DNA from: CAVQCJ01 sp963711005
GTDB lineage: Bacteria; Actinomycetota; Actinomycetes; Prado026
Length of the DNA stretch: 64,000 nt
Reading direction: 5' to 3'
NCBI GenBank assembly: GCA_963711005.1
Contig: CAVQCJ010000002.1
Location: 496,001 to 560,000 of the forward strand
How positions within the stretch are numbered: the stretch's first letter is position 1; each line of letters opens with the position of its first letter. Both the position numbers and the translations under genes were made by a program. Below the pieces are notes generated by a model. The model ran no database searches and was not told where the DNA came from. It saw only the letters and a list, made by a program, of their open reading frames with translations. Below, one piece after another: positions 56,858 through 64,000 of this stretch.

Positions 56858-58105
56858 ATGACCCGACGGCAGGCCCGCATGATCCTCGTCGTGGCCGGAG
56901 CTGTGACTGGGCTGCTGACGGTGTCTCTGCCCGCAGGAGCCACCGTCCGCAGCGGCGGCCCGGCACCCATCGCTGCGGTGGAACGGGCGGCCTGCGGCAC
57001 ACCCGCACCCGGACACGCGACCTGCTTCGCGCGATTCAGCACGCCAGGCGCCGCGCAACCAGCGAGCACCATGGCGGGTGCGCGGGCCGCCGCCGGCCCG
57101 GCCGCGGTGGGCAAGCCGACGCGCGGCTACGGCCCGGCCGACATCGCGAGCATGTATGGCACCGACGCCACTCGCGGCGCCGGACAGACCATCGCCATCG
57201 TTGACGCGTACGACGACCCGCACGCCGAAAGCGACCTGGCCGCATACCGCTCGGCTTGGGGCCTGCCCGCATGCAACGCCGCAACCGGCTGCTTCCGCAA
57301 GGTCAACCAGCGCGGCGGGTCCGCGCCACCGGTCCGCAACGGGGGGTGGGGTCTGGAGATCTCCCTGGACCTGGACGCGGTGTCCGCCGCCTGCCCGAAC
57401 TGCTCCATCCTGCTCGTCGAAGCCGACACAAACACTTACGACGACCTCGGCCAGGCCGTGAACGAGGCCACCAAGCTCGGGGCGAAGATCGTGTCCAACT
57501 CCTACGGCGGCTCGGAGTTCACCGGAATCCTGGGCCTGGGCCGCAAGTACTACACCCACGCCGGTGTCGCCATGGTCGTCGCCACCGGCGACACCGCCTT
57601 CGGACCCGCCAACTTCCCCGCCTCCTGGACCCGCTCGATCGCCGTGGGCGGCACCTCGGTCACCAAGACCGCGACCGGGTGGTCGCACACCGCATGGAGC
57701 GGAACGAGCAGCGGTTGCTCGGCGTGGGTGGCCAAACCAGCCTGGCAGAAGGACGGCCACTGCCTGATGCGCACGATCGCCGACGTGTCGGCGCTGGCCG
57801 ACCCGGACACCGGCCTGGCGGTGTACGACACGTTCGACGTCCCGGCCACCCTCGGGATCCCCAACGGCTGGATCGTCGGCGGCGGCACCAGCCTGGCAAG
57901 CCCGCTCGTCGCAGCCATGATCGGCCTGGCCGGCAACGCCGCGACCATGACCACCGCCAGACCGATCTACACCCACGCAGGCTCGCTGCTCGACGTCACC
58001 ACCGGGTCGAACGGAGTCTGCGGCGGCGACTACCTGTGCAACGCCACCAACGGGTACGACGGACCAACCGGAATGGGAACACCCCGCGGGACCCATGCAC
58101 TATGA
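56858..58105 (+). CDS. Secreted S53-family (sedolisin-like) peptidase
   Basis: About 415 residues from the ATG at 56858, chosen for its GGAGGGAGC ribosome binding site; two ATGs 18 and 15 bp upstream are possible. A signal peptide (MILVVAGAVTGLLTVSLPAGA) is followed by a short ~75-residue N-terminal part and the catalytic domain: ADIASMYGTDATRGAGQTIAIVDAYDD, the Glu/Asp pair in GLEISLDLDAVSAACP, the oxyanion Asp region and catalytic Ser in GGGTSLASPLVAAMIGL. The end TGMGTPRGTHAL is typical. It lacks the long pro-kumamolisin domain. It is an extracellular acid-active Ser-carboxyl protease by family. Confidence 0.88.
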   Translation: MTRRQARMILVVAGAVTGLLTVSLPAGATVRSGGPAPIAAVERAACGTPAPGHATCFARFSTPGAAQPASTMAGARAAAGPAAVGKPTRGYGPADIASMYGTDATRGAGQTIAIVDAYDDPHAESDLAAYRSAWGLPACNAATGCFRKVNQRGGSAPPVRNGGWGLEISLDLDAVSAACPNCSILLVEADTNTYDDLGQAVNEATKLGAKIVSNSYGGSEFTGILGLGRKYYTHAGVAMVVATGDTAFGPANFPASWTRSIAVGGTSVTKTATGWSHTAWSGTSSGCSAWVAKPAWQKDGHCLMRTIADVSALADPDTGLAVYDTFDVPATLGIPNGWIVGGGTSLASPLVAAMIGLAGNAATMTTARPIYTHAGSLLDVTTGSNGVCGGDYLCNATNGYDGPTGMGTPRGTHAL

Positions 58106-58145
58106 GCCGCGGCATACAGCCGGGCTGATCTTCCTACCGCCGTCG

Positions 58146-58222
58146 TGGTGGAGCTGAGGGGATTCGAACCCCTGGCCCCCTCGATGCGAACGAGGTGCGC
58201 TACCGGACTGCGCCACAGCCCC
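58146..58222 (-). tRNA. tRNA-Ala (anticodon CGC)
   Basis: The acceptor arms are GGGGCTG and CAGCTCC (one G-T pair), the anticodon stem CCTCG/CGAGG encloses TTCGCAT (anticodon CGC), and the T arm is intact with GGTTCGAATCC. Discriminator A is followed by an encoded CCA. Confidence 0.95.
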
Positions 58223-58283
58223 AGACGAGTGCCGAGGATAGCAAGGCGGACGGACCCCTCCGAACCGGCGGCGAGCCGGTCGC

Positions 58284-59198
58284 TCAGTCGCCGACCGCCC
58301 GGAGCCGCTCGACGAGGACCTCGCCGGTGACGATCCCGTCCCGCTCGACGGCGGCCTGCGCGGCGGCCTGGGCCGCAGCCCGGGCGGCGGACGGAGCGGC
58401 CGGCAACGGCTCACCGGTCTGGTCGTCGATCTCCACCAGCTCGTCCTCGCCCAGGTGCCCGGACGTCCAGGAGCCCGGCTTGGTCAGGTCGATCACGCGC
58501 ACCGAGCGCGGGGCCTTGGGGGCCAGCACGTACGTCGGCAGCGGCACAGCCACCGGCGACCAGGCGTTGTCCGCCACAGCGTCGTAGAACGCCGGGTCGG
58601 CGGGCACCGGGACCGCCGGGACGGCCGGCCGGGCCGGCACCCAGGTCTCGACGACGTACTGGTCGAACGGCCGTTCCGGCTCGCTGGCCACGGGCGGGCG
58701 CCGGGTGGCGAAGTCGCCGCTGGCCAGGGTCTGCGCCGCGGCCGCCCGCCGCTCGCGGCGTTGCGCGGCAGCCCGGGCGCGCCGGGCGGCCATCTCGCGC
58801 GTACGAGCGCGGCGGGTGGAGTGCGAGACCTGCGCGAGGAACCCGAGCAGCAGCACGAAGGGCAGCAGGGCCGTCCACAGCGGCACGATCTTGAGCGCGC
58901 CCAGCAGCACGAGCAGCACGGTGACCGCCGCCAGCCCCAGCACCGTGCGCCGGCGCCGGACCGCGGCGCGGGTGGTCGCGGAGAGCTGGTCGGCCGCCCC
59001 GTCGGGCACGGCCCGGGTGGCGTTGCGCCGTGGGACCAGCACTTCGCGGCGGTCGCCGCCCGGTTCCCGCCTCGACAGGGTCCGCATCGCGCCCTGGAAA
59101 CGGTCGACGGAACGGGACTCGGTCACCTCGTCATGGCGGCGCAGCCACATGGGCACCAGGACGGCTGCCCACAGCACCACGATGACTGCGTAGATCAC
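58284..59198 (-). CDS. glpR: Divisome-associated membrane protein GlpR (receptor of gephyrin-like Glp)
   Basis: About 304 residues from the GTG at 59198 (VIYAVIVVLWAAVLVPMWLRRHDE). This N-terminal helix with WLRRHDE is the family hallmark. A basic linker and a hairpin of two helices (TVLGLAAVTVLLVLLGAL; LWTALLPFVLLLGFLAQV) follow, then a long cytoplasmic Ala/Arg-rich coil and a tail with YVLAPKAPRSVRVIDLTKPGSW. In Corynebacterium, GlpR binds the MoeA-like Glp, which binds FtsZ. The partner gene glp/moeA is at 60.8-62.0 kb on the same strand, which supports the pair. The start has GGGAGG at short spacing. Confidence 0.85.
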   Translation of the reverse strand: MIYAVIVVLWAAVLVPMWLRRHDEVTESRSVDRFQGAMRTLSRREPGGDRREVLVPRRNATRAVPDGAADQLSATTRAAVRRRRTVLGLAAVTVLLVLLGALKIVPLWTALLPFVLLLGFLAQVSHSTRRARTREMAARRARAAAQRRERRAAAAQTLASGDFATRRPPVASEPERPFDQYVVETWVPARPAVPAVPVPADPAFYDAVADNAWSPVAVPLPTYVLAPKAPRSVRVIDLTKPGSWTSGHLGEDELVEIDDQTGEPLPAAPSAARAAAQAAAQAAVERDGIVTGEVLVERLRAVGD

Positions 59199-59242
59199 AC
59201 CGCCTCCCACCTGCCAGACGTTAGGCGCCAGCGGGTGGTTGC

Positions 59243-59857
59243 TCACGCATTGCGAGGGGGTGTGTCGCGGAGGTAGCGGTGCCACCGGGCGAGCAGCCCG
59301 CCGGGCACCTCCTCCCGGGTGAGGGCGAAGGACAGGTGGTCCCGCCAGTCGCCGTCGATGTGCAGGAACCTCGGCCGCAGACCCTCCGCCCGGAACCCCA
59401 GCTTCTCCACGACGCGCAGCGACGCGGTGTTCTCCGGCCGGATGTTGATCTCCACCCGGTGCAGACCGATCCCGAAAAGGTGGTCTGCGGCCAGCGCGAC
59501 CCCGGTCGGGGTGATCCCGCGTCCGGCCACCTCCCGGTCCACCCAGTAGCCGATGTGGGCCGACCGCAGCGACCCCCAGGTGATCCCGCCCACGGTCAGC
59601 TGGCCGACCAGGTCGCCTCGCCAGGTCAGCACGAACGGCATGATCCGACCGGCTCGCGCCTCCCCGGTGAGGGTCCGGACCATGTGCCCGAACGTCGGCG
59701 GCTGGTCCGCCCGGCCGGCGGGAGACGTCGCGTCCCATGGCTTGAGCCACTCGGCGTTGCGGGCGCGGGCGGCCCGCCACTCGACCCGGTCCCGGAGCCG
59801 GATCGGCCGCAGGCCGACGTCGCCGTCGCGCAGCTCGACCGGCCAGCCGGCGGTCAG
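59243..59857 (-). CDS. RimJ/RimL-type N-acetyltransferase with apparent CTG start
   Basis: About 204 residues. The full RimJ fold is present from WPVELRDGDVGLRPIRLRD through AEWLKPWD, GQLTVGGITWGSLRSAHIGYWVD and the C-terminal RVEINIRPENTASLRVVEKLGF. The N-terminus of the conserved domain starts right at the moaB stop, and no ATG, GTG or TTG is available there: the only sensible start is CTG at 59857, within CTGA overlapping that stop and preceded by GGTGGAGGGG. It belongs to the moaB-moaC-glp run. Substrate is probably a protein N-terminus, by family. Confidence 0.85.
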   Translation of the reverse strand: MTAGWPVELRDGDVGLRPIRLRDRVEWRAARARNAEWLKPWDATSPAGRADQPPTFGHMVRTLTGEARAGRIMPFVLTWRGDLVGQLTVGGITWGSLRSAHIGYWVDREVAGRGITPTGVALAADHLFGIGLHRVEINIRPENTASLRVVEKLGFRAEGLRPRFLHIDGDWRDHLSFALTREEVPGGLLARWHRYLRDTPPRNA

Positions 59858-60324
59858 TGGTCCCCTCCACCGATCTGGTCGACCGCGTGCGCGAGGACCG
59901 GCCCCAGCGCGGCGAGCGCGTCCCGTGCACCGCCGGTCGAGCCCGGCACGTTGACCAGGAGGGTGACGCCGGCGATCCCGGCCACCCCGCGGGACAGTGC
60001 AGCCGCCGGGACACCGTGGGCGACGCCGTACGCGCGGATCGACTCGGCCAGGCCGGGGACCTCGCGGTCGAGGACGAGCCTGGTCATCTCGGGCGTCCGG
60101 TCGGTCGGCGTCAGGCCGGTGCCGCCGGTGGTCAGCACGAGGTCGTACGCCTGCGCCACGGCGGCGCGCAGCGCGGTCTCGACCGGCTCCCCGTCGGCGA
60201 CGACGACAGGGCCGTCGACCTCGAAACCGAGCGCGGCCAACCCGTCGACGAGCAACGGCCCGGACCGGTCCGGGTAGACGCCGGCCGCCGCGCGGTTCGA
60301 GCAGGTGACGACCAGGGCGCGCAT
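59854..60324 (-). CDS. moaB: Molybdopterin adenylyltransferase-type protein (MoaB/MogA)
   Basis: About 156 residues. MPT-binding domain motifs are clear: RALVVTCSNRAAAGVYPDRSG, VVVADGEPVETALRAAV, DLVLTTGGTGLTPTDRTPEMT and VNVPGSTGGARDALAALG. It adenylates or binds molybdopterin before metal insertion by MoeA-type enzymes. It starts 1 bp after the end of moaC and overlaps the rimJ-like gene. The usual actinobacterial order glp-moaC-moaB-rimJ-glpR is kept. Confidence 0.94.
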   Translation of the reverse strand: MRALVVTCSNRAAAGVYPDRSGPLLVDGLAALGFEVDGPVVVADGEPVETALRAAVAQAYDLVLTTGGTGLTPTDRTPEMTRLVLDREVPGLAESIRAYGVAHGVPAAALSRGVAGIAGVTLLVNVPGSTGGARDALAALGPVLAHAVDQIGGGDH

Positions 60325-60826
60325 CTACGTCCCGTCCCTGGTCCAGCGGCCGGTCTGGCCGCCCGTCTTCTCCTCCACCCGGACGTCGGTGATGACTGCG
60401 GCCGGGTCGACCGCCTTGACCATGTCGACGAGCGCGAGCCCGGCGACGGCCACGCAGGTCAGCGCCTCCATCTCGACACCGGTGCGGTCCGCGGTGCGCA
60501 CCGTCGCCGTGATCAGCACGGCGTCGTCGTCGACCTCGAGGTCGACCGTGACCGCGTGGATGGCGATCGGGTGGCACAGCGGGACGAGGTCAGGCGTGCG
60601 CTTGGCGGCCTGGATGCCCGGCGATGCGGGCCACCGCGATCGCGTCGCCCTTGGGCACCCCGACGCCGCGCAGCAGCCCGACCACCGCCGCGGAGACGAC
60701 GACCCGGCCGGTCGCGGTGGCGGTGCGGACCGAGACCTCCTTGGCCGAGACGTCGACCATGCGAGCCGCGCCGGACGCGTCGACGTGGGTGAGAGCGGTG
60801 TGGATGTCGTCCCCCGGCGCGGTCAT
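60325..60826 (-). pseudogene. moaC: Cyclic pyranopterin monophosphate synthase, frameshifted
   Basis: The gene starts with ATG at 60826 (overlapping the glp stop, ATGA) and encodes a normal MoaC N-terminus: LTHVDASGAARMVDVSAKE, GLLRGVGVPKGDAIAVARIAG. It then hits a stop at 60590. The rest of MoaC is intact in the +1-shifted frame: KRTPDL, PLCHPIAIHAVTVDL, TVRTADRTGVEMEALTCVAV and VKAVDPAAVITDVRVEEKTGG, ending at 60325. The total length, 502 nt, is one base over a multiple of three. An extra G in GCCGGGCATCC (about 60612-60622) explains it. It could be a sequencing error, a real null mutation or recoding. Confidence 0.9.
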
Positions 60827-62046
60827 GACAGCCGGCGCTCCAGAACCATCACCGTCACCGTCCCGCCCGCGGGGACCTGCGAGACCGCCTCCGGGACGAC
60901 GATCAGGGCGTTGGCATGGGCGAGGTCGTTGACCAGGTGCGACCCCTGGGCGGCGGCCGGGCGCACGACGTACCGTCCGTCCTCCACGCCGAGCCAGCCG
61001 CGCGCGAACTGGCGCTTGCCCTCGGGTGAGCGCAGCTCGGTCGCGCACACCGCGCGCACCGTCGGTCGCAGCAGCGGCTCGACCCCGAGCATCTTGCGGA
61101 TCACCGGCCGGACGAAGACCTCGAACGACACGTAGGCGCTCACCGGGTTGCCCGGCAGGGTGAAGATCGGCGTTCCGTCCGGGCCGATGCTGCCGAAGCC
61201 CTGCGGCATGCCCGGCTGCATGGCGACCTTGTCGAAGGTCACGGTGCCCAGCCGGCTGAGCACCTCTTTGACCACGTCGTAGGCTCCGACGCTCACGCCC
61301 CCGGTGGTCACGAGCAGGTCGGCGCGGATGAGCTGGTCCTCGATCGTGTCGAGCAGCTTGCGAGGGTCGTCCTCGACGATGCCGACCCGAACGGCCAGCG
61401 CACCGGCCTCCTTGGCCGCGGCGGTGAGCGCGAAGCTGTTCGACTCGCTGATCTTGCCCGGCTCCAACGCGACGCCGGGCTCGACCAGCTCGGACCCGGT
61501 GGACAGCACGACGACGCGCGGCTTGGGTCGGCACACGACCCGGTCCCGGCCCACGGCGGCGAGCAGGCCGAGCTGGGCCGGCCCGAGCCGGGTCCCCGCG
61601 GCCAGCACCTGCGTCCCCTGCACGACGTCGCTGCCGACACGGCGGATGTGCGCGCCCTCGGACACCTCGCGTCCCATCTTGACGTGGGCGAGTGCGCCGT
61701 CGGTCCACTCGACCGGGATCACCGCGTCGGCACCGTGCGGCACCGGCGCGCCGGTCATGATGCGCATCGTGGTCCCCGCCGCCAGCGACACCGTGGACGG
61801 CCGTCCGGCCGGGATGTCCCCCATCACCGGGAGCTCCACCGGCGAGTCCTCGCTCGCCCCGGCCAGGTCCTCCGCCCGCACCGCGTAGCCGTCCATCGAG
61901 GCGTTGTCGAACTGCGGCAGCGACCAGCCGGCGACGACGTCCTCGGCGAGGATGCAGCCGTGCGCGTCGAGCAGCTGCAGGTCGATGCTCTCCAGCGGCG
62001 CCACTCCCGCCAGGCAGTCGTCCAGGTGTGCGTCGACGCTCTTCAC
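60823..62046 (-). CDS. glp: Gephyrin-like molybdotransferase Glp (MoeA family)
   Basis: About 407 residues from the GTG at 62046, which shares GTGA with the galU stop. MoeA domains are complete: FDNASMDGYAVRAEDL, GTTMRIMTGAPVPHGADAVIPVEW, VVVLSTGSELVEPG, LLVTTGGVSVGAYDVVKEVL, VAMQPGMPQGFGSIG and FTLPGNPVSAYVSFEVFVRP. It inserts molybdate into molybdopterin. In Corynebacteriales-type Actinobacteria the homologue Glp also binds FtsZ and, through GlpR, the divisome; glpR is nearby here. Whether this copy is enzymatic, structural or both is open. Confidence 0.94.
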   Translation of the reverse strand: MKSVDAHLDDCLAGVAPLESIDLQLLDAHGCILAEDVVAGWSLPQFDNASMDGYAVRAEDLAGASEDSPVELPVMGDIPAGRPSTVSLAAGTTMRIMTGAPVPHGADAVIPVEWTDGALAHVKMGREVSEGAHIRRVGSDVVQGTQVLAAGTRLGPAQLGLLAAVGRDRVVCRPKPRVVVLSTGSELVEPGVALEPGKISESNSFALTAAAKEAGALAVRVGIVEDDPRKLLDTIEDQLIRADLLVTTGGVSVGAYDVVKEVLSRLGTVTFDKVAMQPGMPQGFGSIGPDGTPIFTLPGNPVSAYVSFEVFVRPVIRKMLGVEPLLRPTVRAVCATELRSPEGKRQFARGWLGVEDGRYVVRPAAAQGSHLVNDLAHANALIVVPEAVSQVPAGGTVTVMVLERRLS

Positions 62047-62951
62047 TCGGCGGTGCTCCCCGCGACGAACGACTTCAGGAACGCCACGAAGTCCGGGCCG
62101 AGGTCGGGTCGTTCGGCCGCCAGCCGGACCACGGCTTTCAGGTAGTCGAGCCGGTCGCCGGTGTCGTAGCGACGGCCGCGGAAGACCACGCCCCGCACTC
62201 CCCCGCCGCCGGCCGGGTCGGCGACGGCGAGCGCGCGCAGGGCGTCGGTCAGCTGGATCTCGCCACCGCGACCCGGCGGGGTCTGCTTGATCGCCGCGAA
62301 CACCGACGGGTCGAGGACGTAGCGGCCGATGATCGCGAGGTTGCTCGGGGCGTCTGCGCGGGCCGGCTTCTCGACGAGGTCCGTGACCTCGACGACCTGC
62401 GGCCCCTCCGGCGCTGCGCTCCCAGCCCGGATCGCCACGCATCCGTAGAGGTGGATCTGCTCGGGCGGAACCTCCATCAGGGCGATCACGCTGCCGCCGA
62501 GCTCTCCACGCACGGCGATCATCTGGGCGAGCAGCGGGTCGCGCGGGTCGATGAGGTCGTCGCCGAGCAGGACTGCGAACGGCTCGTTCCCCACGTGCTG
62601 TTCAGCCATCAGCACGGCGTGCCCGAGCCCCAGCGGGTCGCCCTGCCGCACGTAGTGCACGGTGGCCAGCTCGTTGGACGCGCGCACGGCGGCCAGCCGG
62701 TCGGCGTCTCCCTTCGCCTCGAGCGCCGACTCGAGCTCGGCGTTGCGGTCGAAGTGGTCCTCGAGCGGACGCTTGTTGCGACCGGTGACCATCAGCACGT
62801 CGGACAGCCCGGCCGAGGCCGCCTCCTCGACGACGTACTGGATCGCCGGCTTGTCGACGACCGGGAGCATCTCCTTGGGCGTGGCCTTGGTCGCGGGCAG
62901 GAACCTGGTCCCCAGGCCGGCCGCCGGGATCACCGCCTTGGTCACGCGCAT
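62043..62951 (-). CDS. galU: UTP-glucose-1-phosphate uridylyltransferase
   Basis: About 302 residues from the ATG at 62951; the longer frame is a shadow of the opposite gene. Nucleotidyltransferase motifs: VIPAAGLGTRFLPATKATPKEMLPVVDKPAIQ (read in two parts), VRQGDPLGLGHAVL, FAVLLGDDLIDP and DTGDRLDYLKAVV. It makes UDP-glucose, the precursor for many surface glycans, and so may feed the polysaccharide region of this window. It is coupled to glp. It is divergent from the 5-formyl-THF cyclo-ligase gene with 39 bp between. Confidence 0.95.
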   Translation of the reverse strand: MRVTKAVIPAAGLGTRFLPATKATPKEMLPVVDKPAIQYVVEEAASAGLSDVLMVTGRNKRPLEDHFDRNAELESALEAKGDADRLAAVRASNELATVHYVRQGDPLGLGHAVLMAEQHVGNEPFAVLLGDDLIDPRDPLLAQMIAVRGELGGSVIALMEVPPEQIHLYGCVAIRAGSAAPEGPQVVEVTDLVEKPARADAPSNLAIIGRYVLDPSVFAAIKQTPPGRGGEIQLTDALRALAVADPAGGGGVRGVVFRGRRYDTGDRLDYLKAVVRLAAERPDLGPDFVAFLKSFVAGSTAE

Positions 62952-62990
62952 ACCCCGCACCCTAGAGGGCGAGGGCGCGATGATGGGCGC

Positions 62991-63584
62991 GTGATCCCGT
63001 CGACCGACAAGGCCGCCCTGCGGAGCCGGCTGCGCGCCGCCCGGCAGGCTCGCGACGAGCCGGGTCGAGCAGCGGCGGCGCAGGCCATCGCCGCCGCCGT
63101 GCTCGACCTCCCCGAGGTGCGGGCGGCGCGGACCGTGACTGCGTACGTCTCCCGCGCCTCGGAGCCGGGCACCGGACCGTTGGTGCACGCGCTGAGCGCG
63201 CGCGGGGTCCGGGTGCTGCTGCCGGTGCTCGTCGAGGGGCTGCGGATGGACTGGGCCGAGTACGCCGGCGACGCAGCGCTGGTTCCGTGCTCGCTGCCCG
63301 GCAACGCCTCGCTGCTCGAACCGGCCGGGCCCCGGCTGGGACTGGACGCGATCGCCACGGCCGACGTGGTGCTCGCCCCCGGACTGGCCGTCGGCGCCGA
63401 CGGGACCCGGATGGGCTTCGGCGGCGGCTGCTACGACCGCTCGCTCGCGCTGCTCGACCCGGGGACACCGGTCGTGGTTCTGCTCTACGACGAGGAGCTG
63501 CTGGGCACGGTGCCGGCCGAGCCGCACGACCAGCGGGTGACGGCTGCAGCGACCCCCTCCGGGGTCGTCCGCTTCGGCCCCTGA
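62991..63584 (+). CDS. 5-formyltetrahydrofolate cyclo-ligase
   Basis: About 197 residues from the GTG at 62991. Family features: KAALRSRLRAARQARDEPGRAAAAQAIAAAV, TVTAYVSRASEPGT, the PLRF-binding core VVLAPGLAVGADGTRMGFGGGCYDRSLALL and AEPHDQRVTAAATPSGVV. It converts 5-formyl-THF to 5,10-methenyl-THF with ATP. Divergence from galU is the common actinobacterial arrangement. It ends 9 bp from the convergent NlpC/P60 gene. Confidence 0.94.
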   Translation: MIPSTDKAALRSRLRAARQARDEPGRAAAAQAIAAAVLDLPEVRAARTVTAYVSRASEPGTGPLVHALSARGVRVLLPVLVEGLRMDWAEYAGDAALVPCSLPGNASLLEPAGPRLGLDAIATADVVLAPGLAVGADGTRMGFGGGCYDRSLALLDPGTPVVVLLYDEELLGTVPAEPHDQRVTAAATPSGVVRFGP

Positions 63585-63593
63585 CCGCGGCTC

Positions 63594-64000
63594 TCAGTAC
63601 GGCCGGACCGCGCCGGAGTACGGCATGGAGTCCAGCGCAGCGGTGGTGACGCCCTCGCCGGGGTTGGCCGCGTGCACGATCATCCCGCCGCCGATGTAGA
63701 TGCCGACGTGGTGGATCGGGCTGTAGAAGAAGACCAGGTCGCCGGGCTGCAGGCTGCCGCGGGAGATGTGCCGGCCCGACCCGAACTGGGCACTGGACGA
63801 GTGCGGCAACGAGATGCCCACCCGCGCGTACGCCCGCATCGTCAGGCCGGAGCAGTCGTACGAGGTCGGACCGCTCGCGCCCCACACGTACCGGTCGCCG
63901 ACCTGGGCCAGGGCGAACGCCACGACCCGCTCCCCGATGCCGGACCCGGTGCCGGTGTGCGAGCCCCCGGACGATGCGGGCGGCCTGCTGCGCCTGGTGG
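63594..64000 (-). CDS. NlpC/P60-family peptidoglycan hydrolase (partial)
   Basis: The C-terminal ~135 residues are present; the gene enters from the right edge. After a Ser/Gly-rich linker the NlpC/P60 domain begins with FALAQVGDRYVWGASGPTSYDCSGLT, which holds the catalytic Cys. HHVGIYIGGGMIVHAANPG provides the catalytic His and the third residue, and the end GAVRPY is typical. These enzymes cut stem-peptide bonds in peptidoglycan and are normally exported with N-terminal coiled coils, expected upstream beyond the window. Confidence 0.92.
   Translation of the reverse strand, partial: TRRSRPPASSGGSHTGTGSGIGERVVAFALAQVGDRYVWGASGPTSYDCSGLTMRAYARVGISLPHSSSAQFGSGRHISRGSLQPGDLVFFYSPIHHVGIYIGGGMIVHAANPGEGVTTAALDSMPYSGAVRPY

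Overview
The window is high-GC DNA with strong G/C bias at third codon positions, many GTG starts and dense 4-nt stop/start overlaps. The gene set (resuscitation-promoting factor, Pmt-type protein O-mannosyltransferase beside rsmI, the Glp/GlpR pair, a DUF222-HNH nuclease, an LAxTG sorting signal) points to an Actinomycetes chromosome, probably a soil lineage outside the mycobacteria. I cannot fix the genus.

Region 1 (1-24.1 kb) is an extracellular polysaccharide region with a sulfation theme. On the left are a partial O-antigen polymerase-like protein, a DUF3048 lipoprotein and a Wzz-type co-polymerase with a degenerate kinase domain (minus strand). Divergent from these are an Alg14/PssD-like protein, an Alg13/PssE-like glycosyltransferase fused to a PAPS-dependent sulfotransferase, and a family 2 glycosyltransferase (plus strand). 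On the right are a secreted CBM/glycoside-hydrolase protein with a highly structured leader, a TSUP anion transporter, APS kinase with a degenerate ATP-sulfurylase-like N-terminus, CysN, CysD, a CysQ-like phosphatase and a WbaP/WcaJ-type initiating sugar transferase. Together these can start a glycan on undecaprenyl phosphate, extend it, make PAPS, transfer sulfate, recycle PAP and export and polymerise the product. No sulfate-reduction genes (cysH, cysI) occur here. A sulfated exopolysaccharide is my main inference for this window. Between the two arms (6.5-15.2 kb) is an accessory stretch of small enzymes, lipoproteins, an HNH protein and poorly coding DNA.

Region 2 (24.3-30.7 kb) is housekeeping: pth, rplY, prs, glmU and tRNA-Gln, then TetR, a DUF4190 protein, a lytic transglycosylase and MarR. 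Region 3 (30.8-44.8 kb) is envelope and signalling: a kinase-like/LPG-synthase-TM membrane protein, CoxG-like, methyltransferase and ComB-like genes, a DUF4097-like lipoprotein, a LuxR response regulator, an opposing receiver-only protein, a histidine kinase, an ABC exporter pair and an MprF-like lysyltransferase.

Region 4 (44.8-58.2 kb) holds a candidate small RNA, an ABC-F ATPase, the classic minus-strand run metG-tatD-rpf-rsmA-ispE, rsmI divergent from pmt, a potassium channel, a GNAT enzyme, a sedolisin protease behind a protease-tail remnant, and tRNA-Ala. Region 5 (58.3-64 kb) is glpR, rimJ-like (apparently with a CTG start), moaB, moaC (frameshifted as given), glp/moeA and galU on the minus strand, then 5-formyl-THF cyclo-ligase and a partial NlpC/P60 hydrolase. 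One perfect hairpin element occurs twice (30.7 and 47.7 kb).
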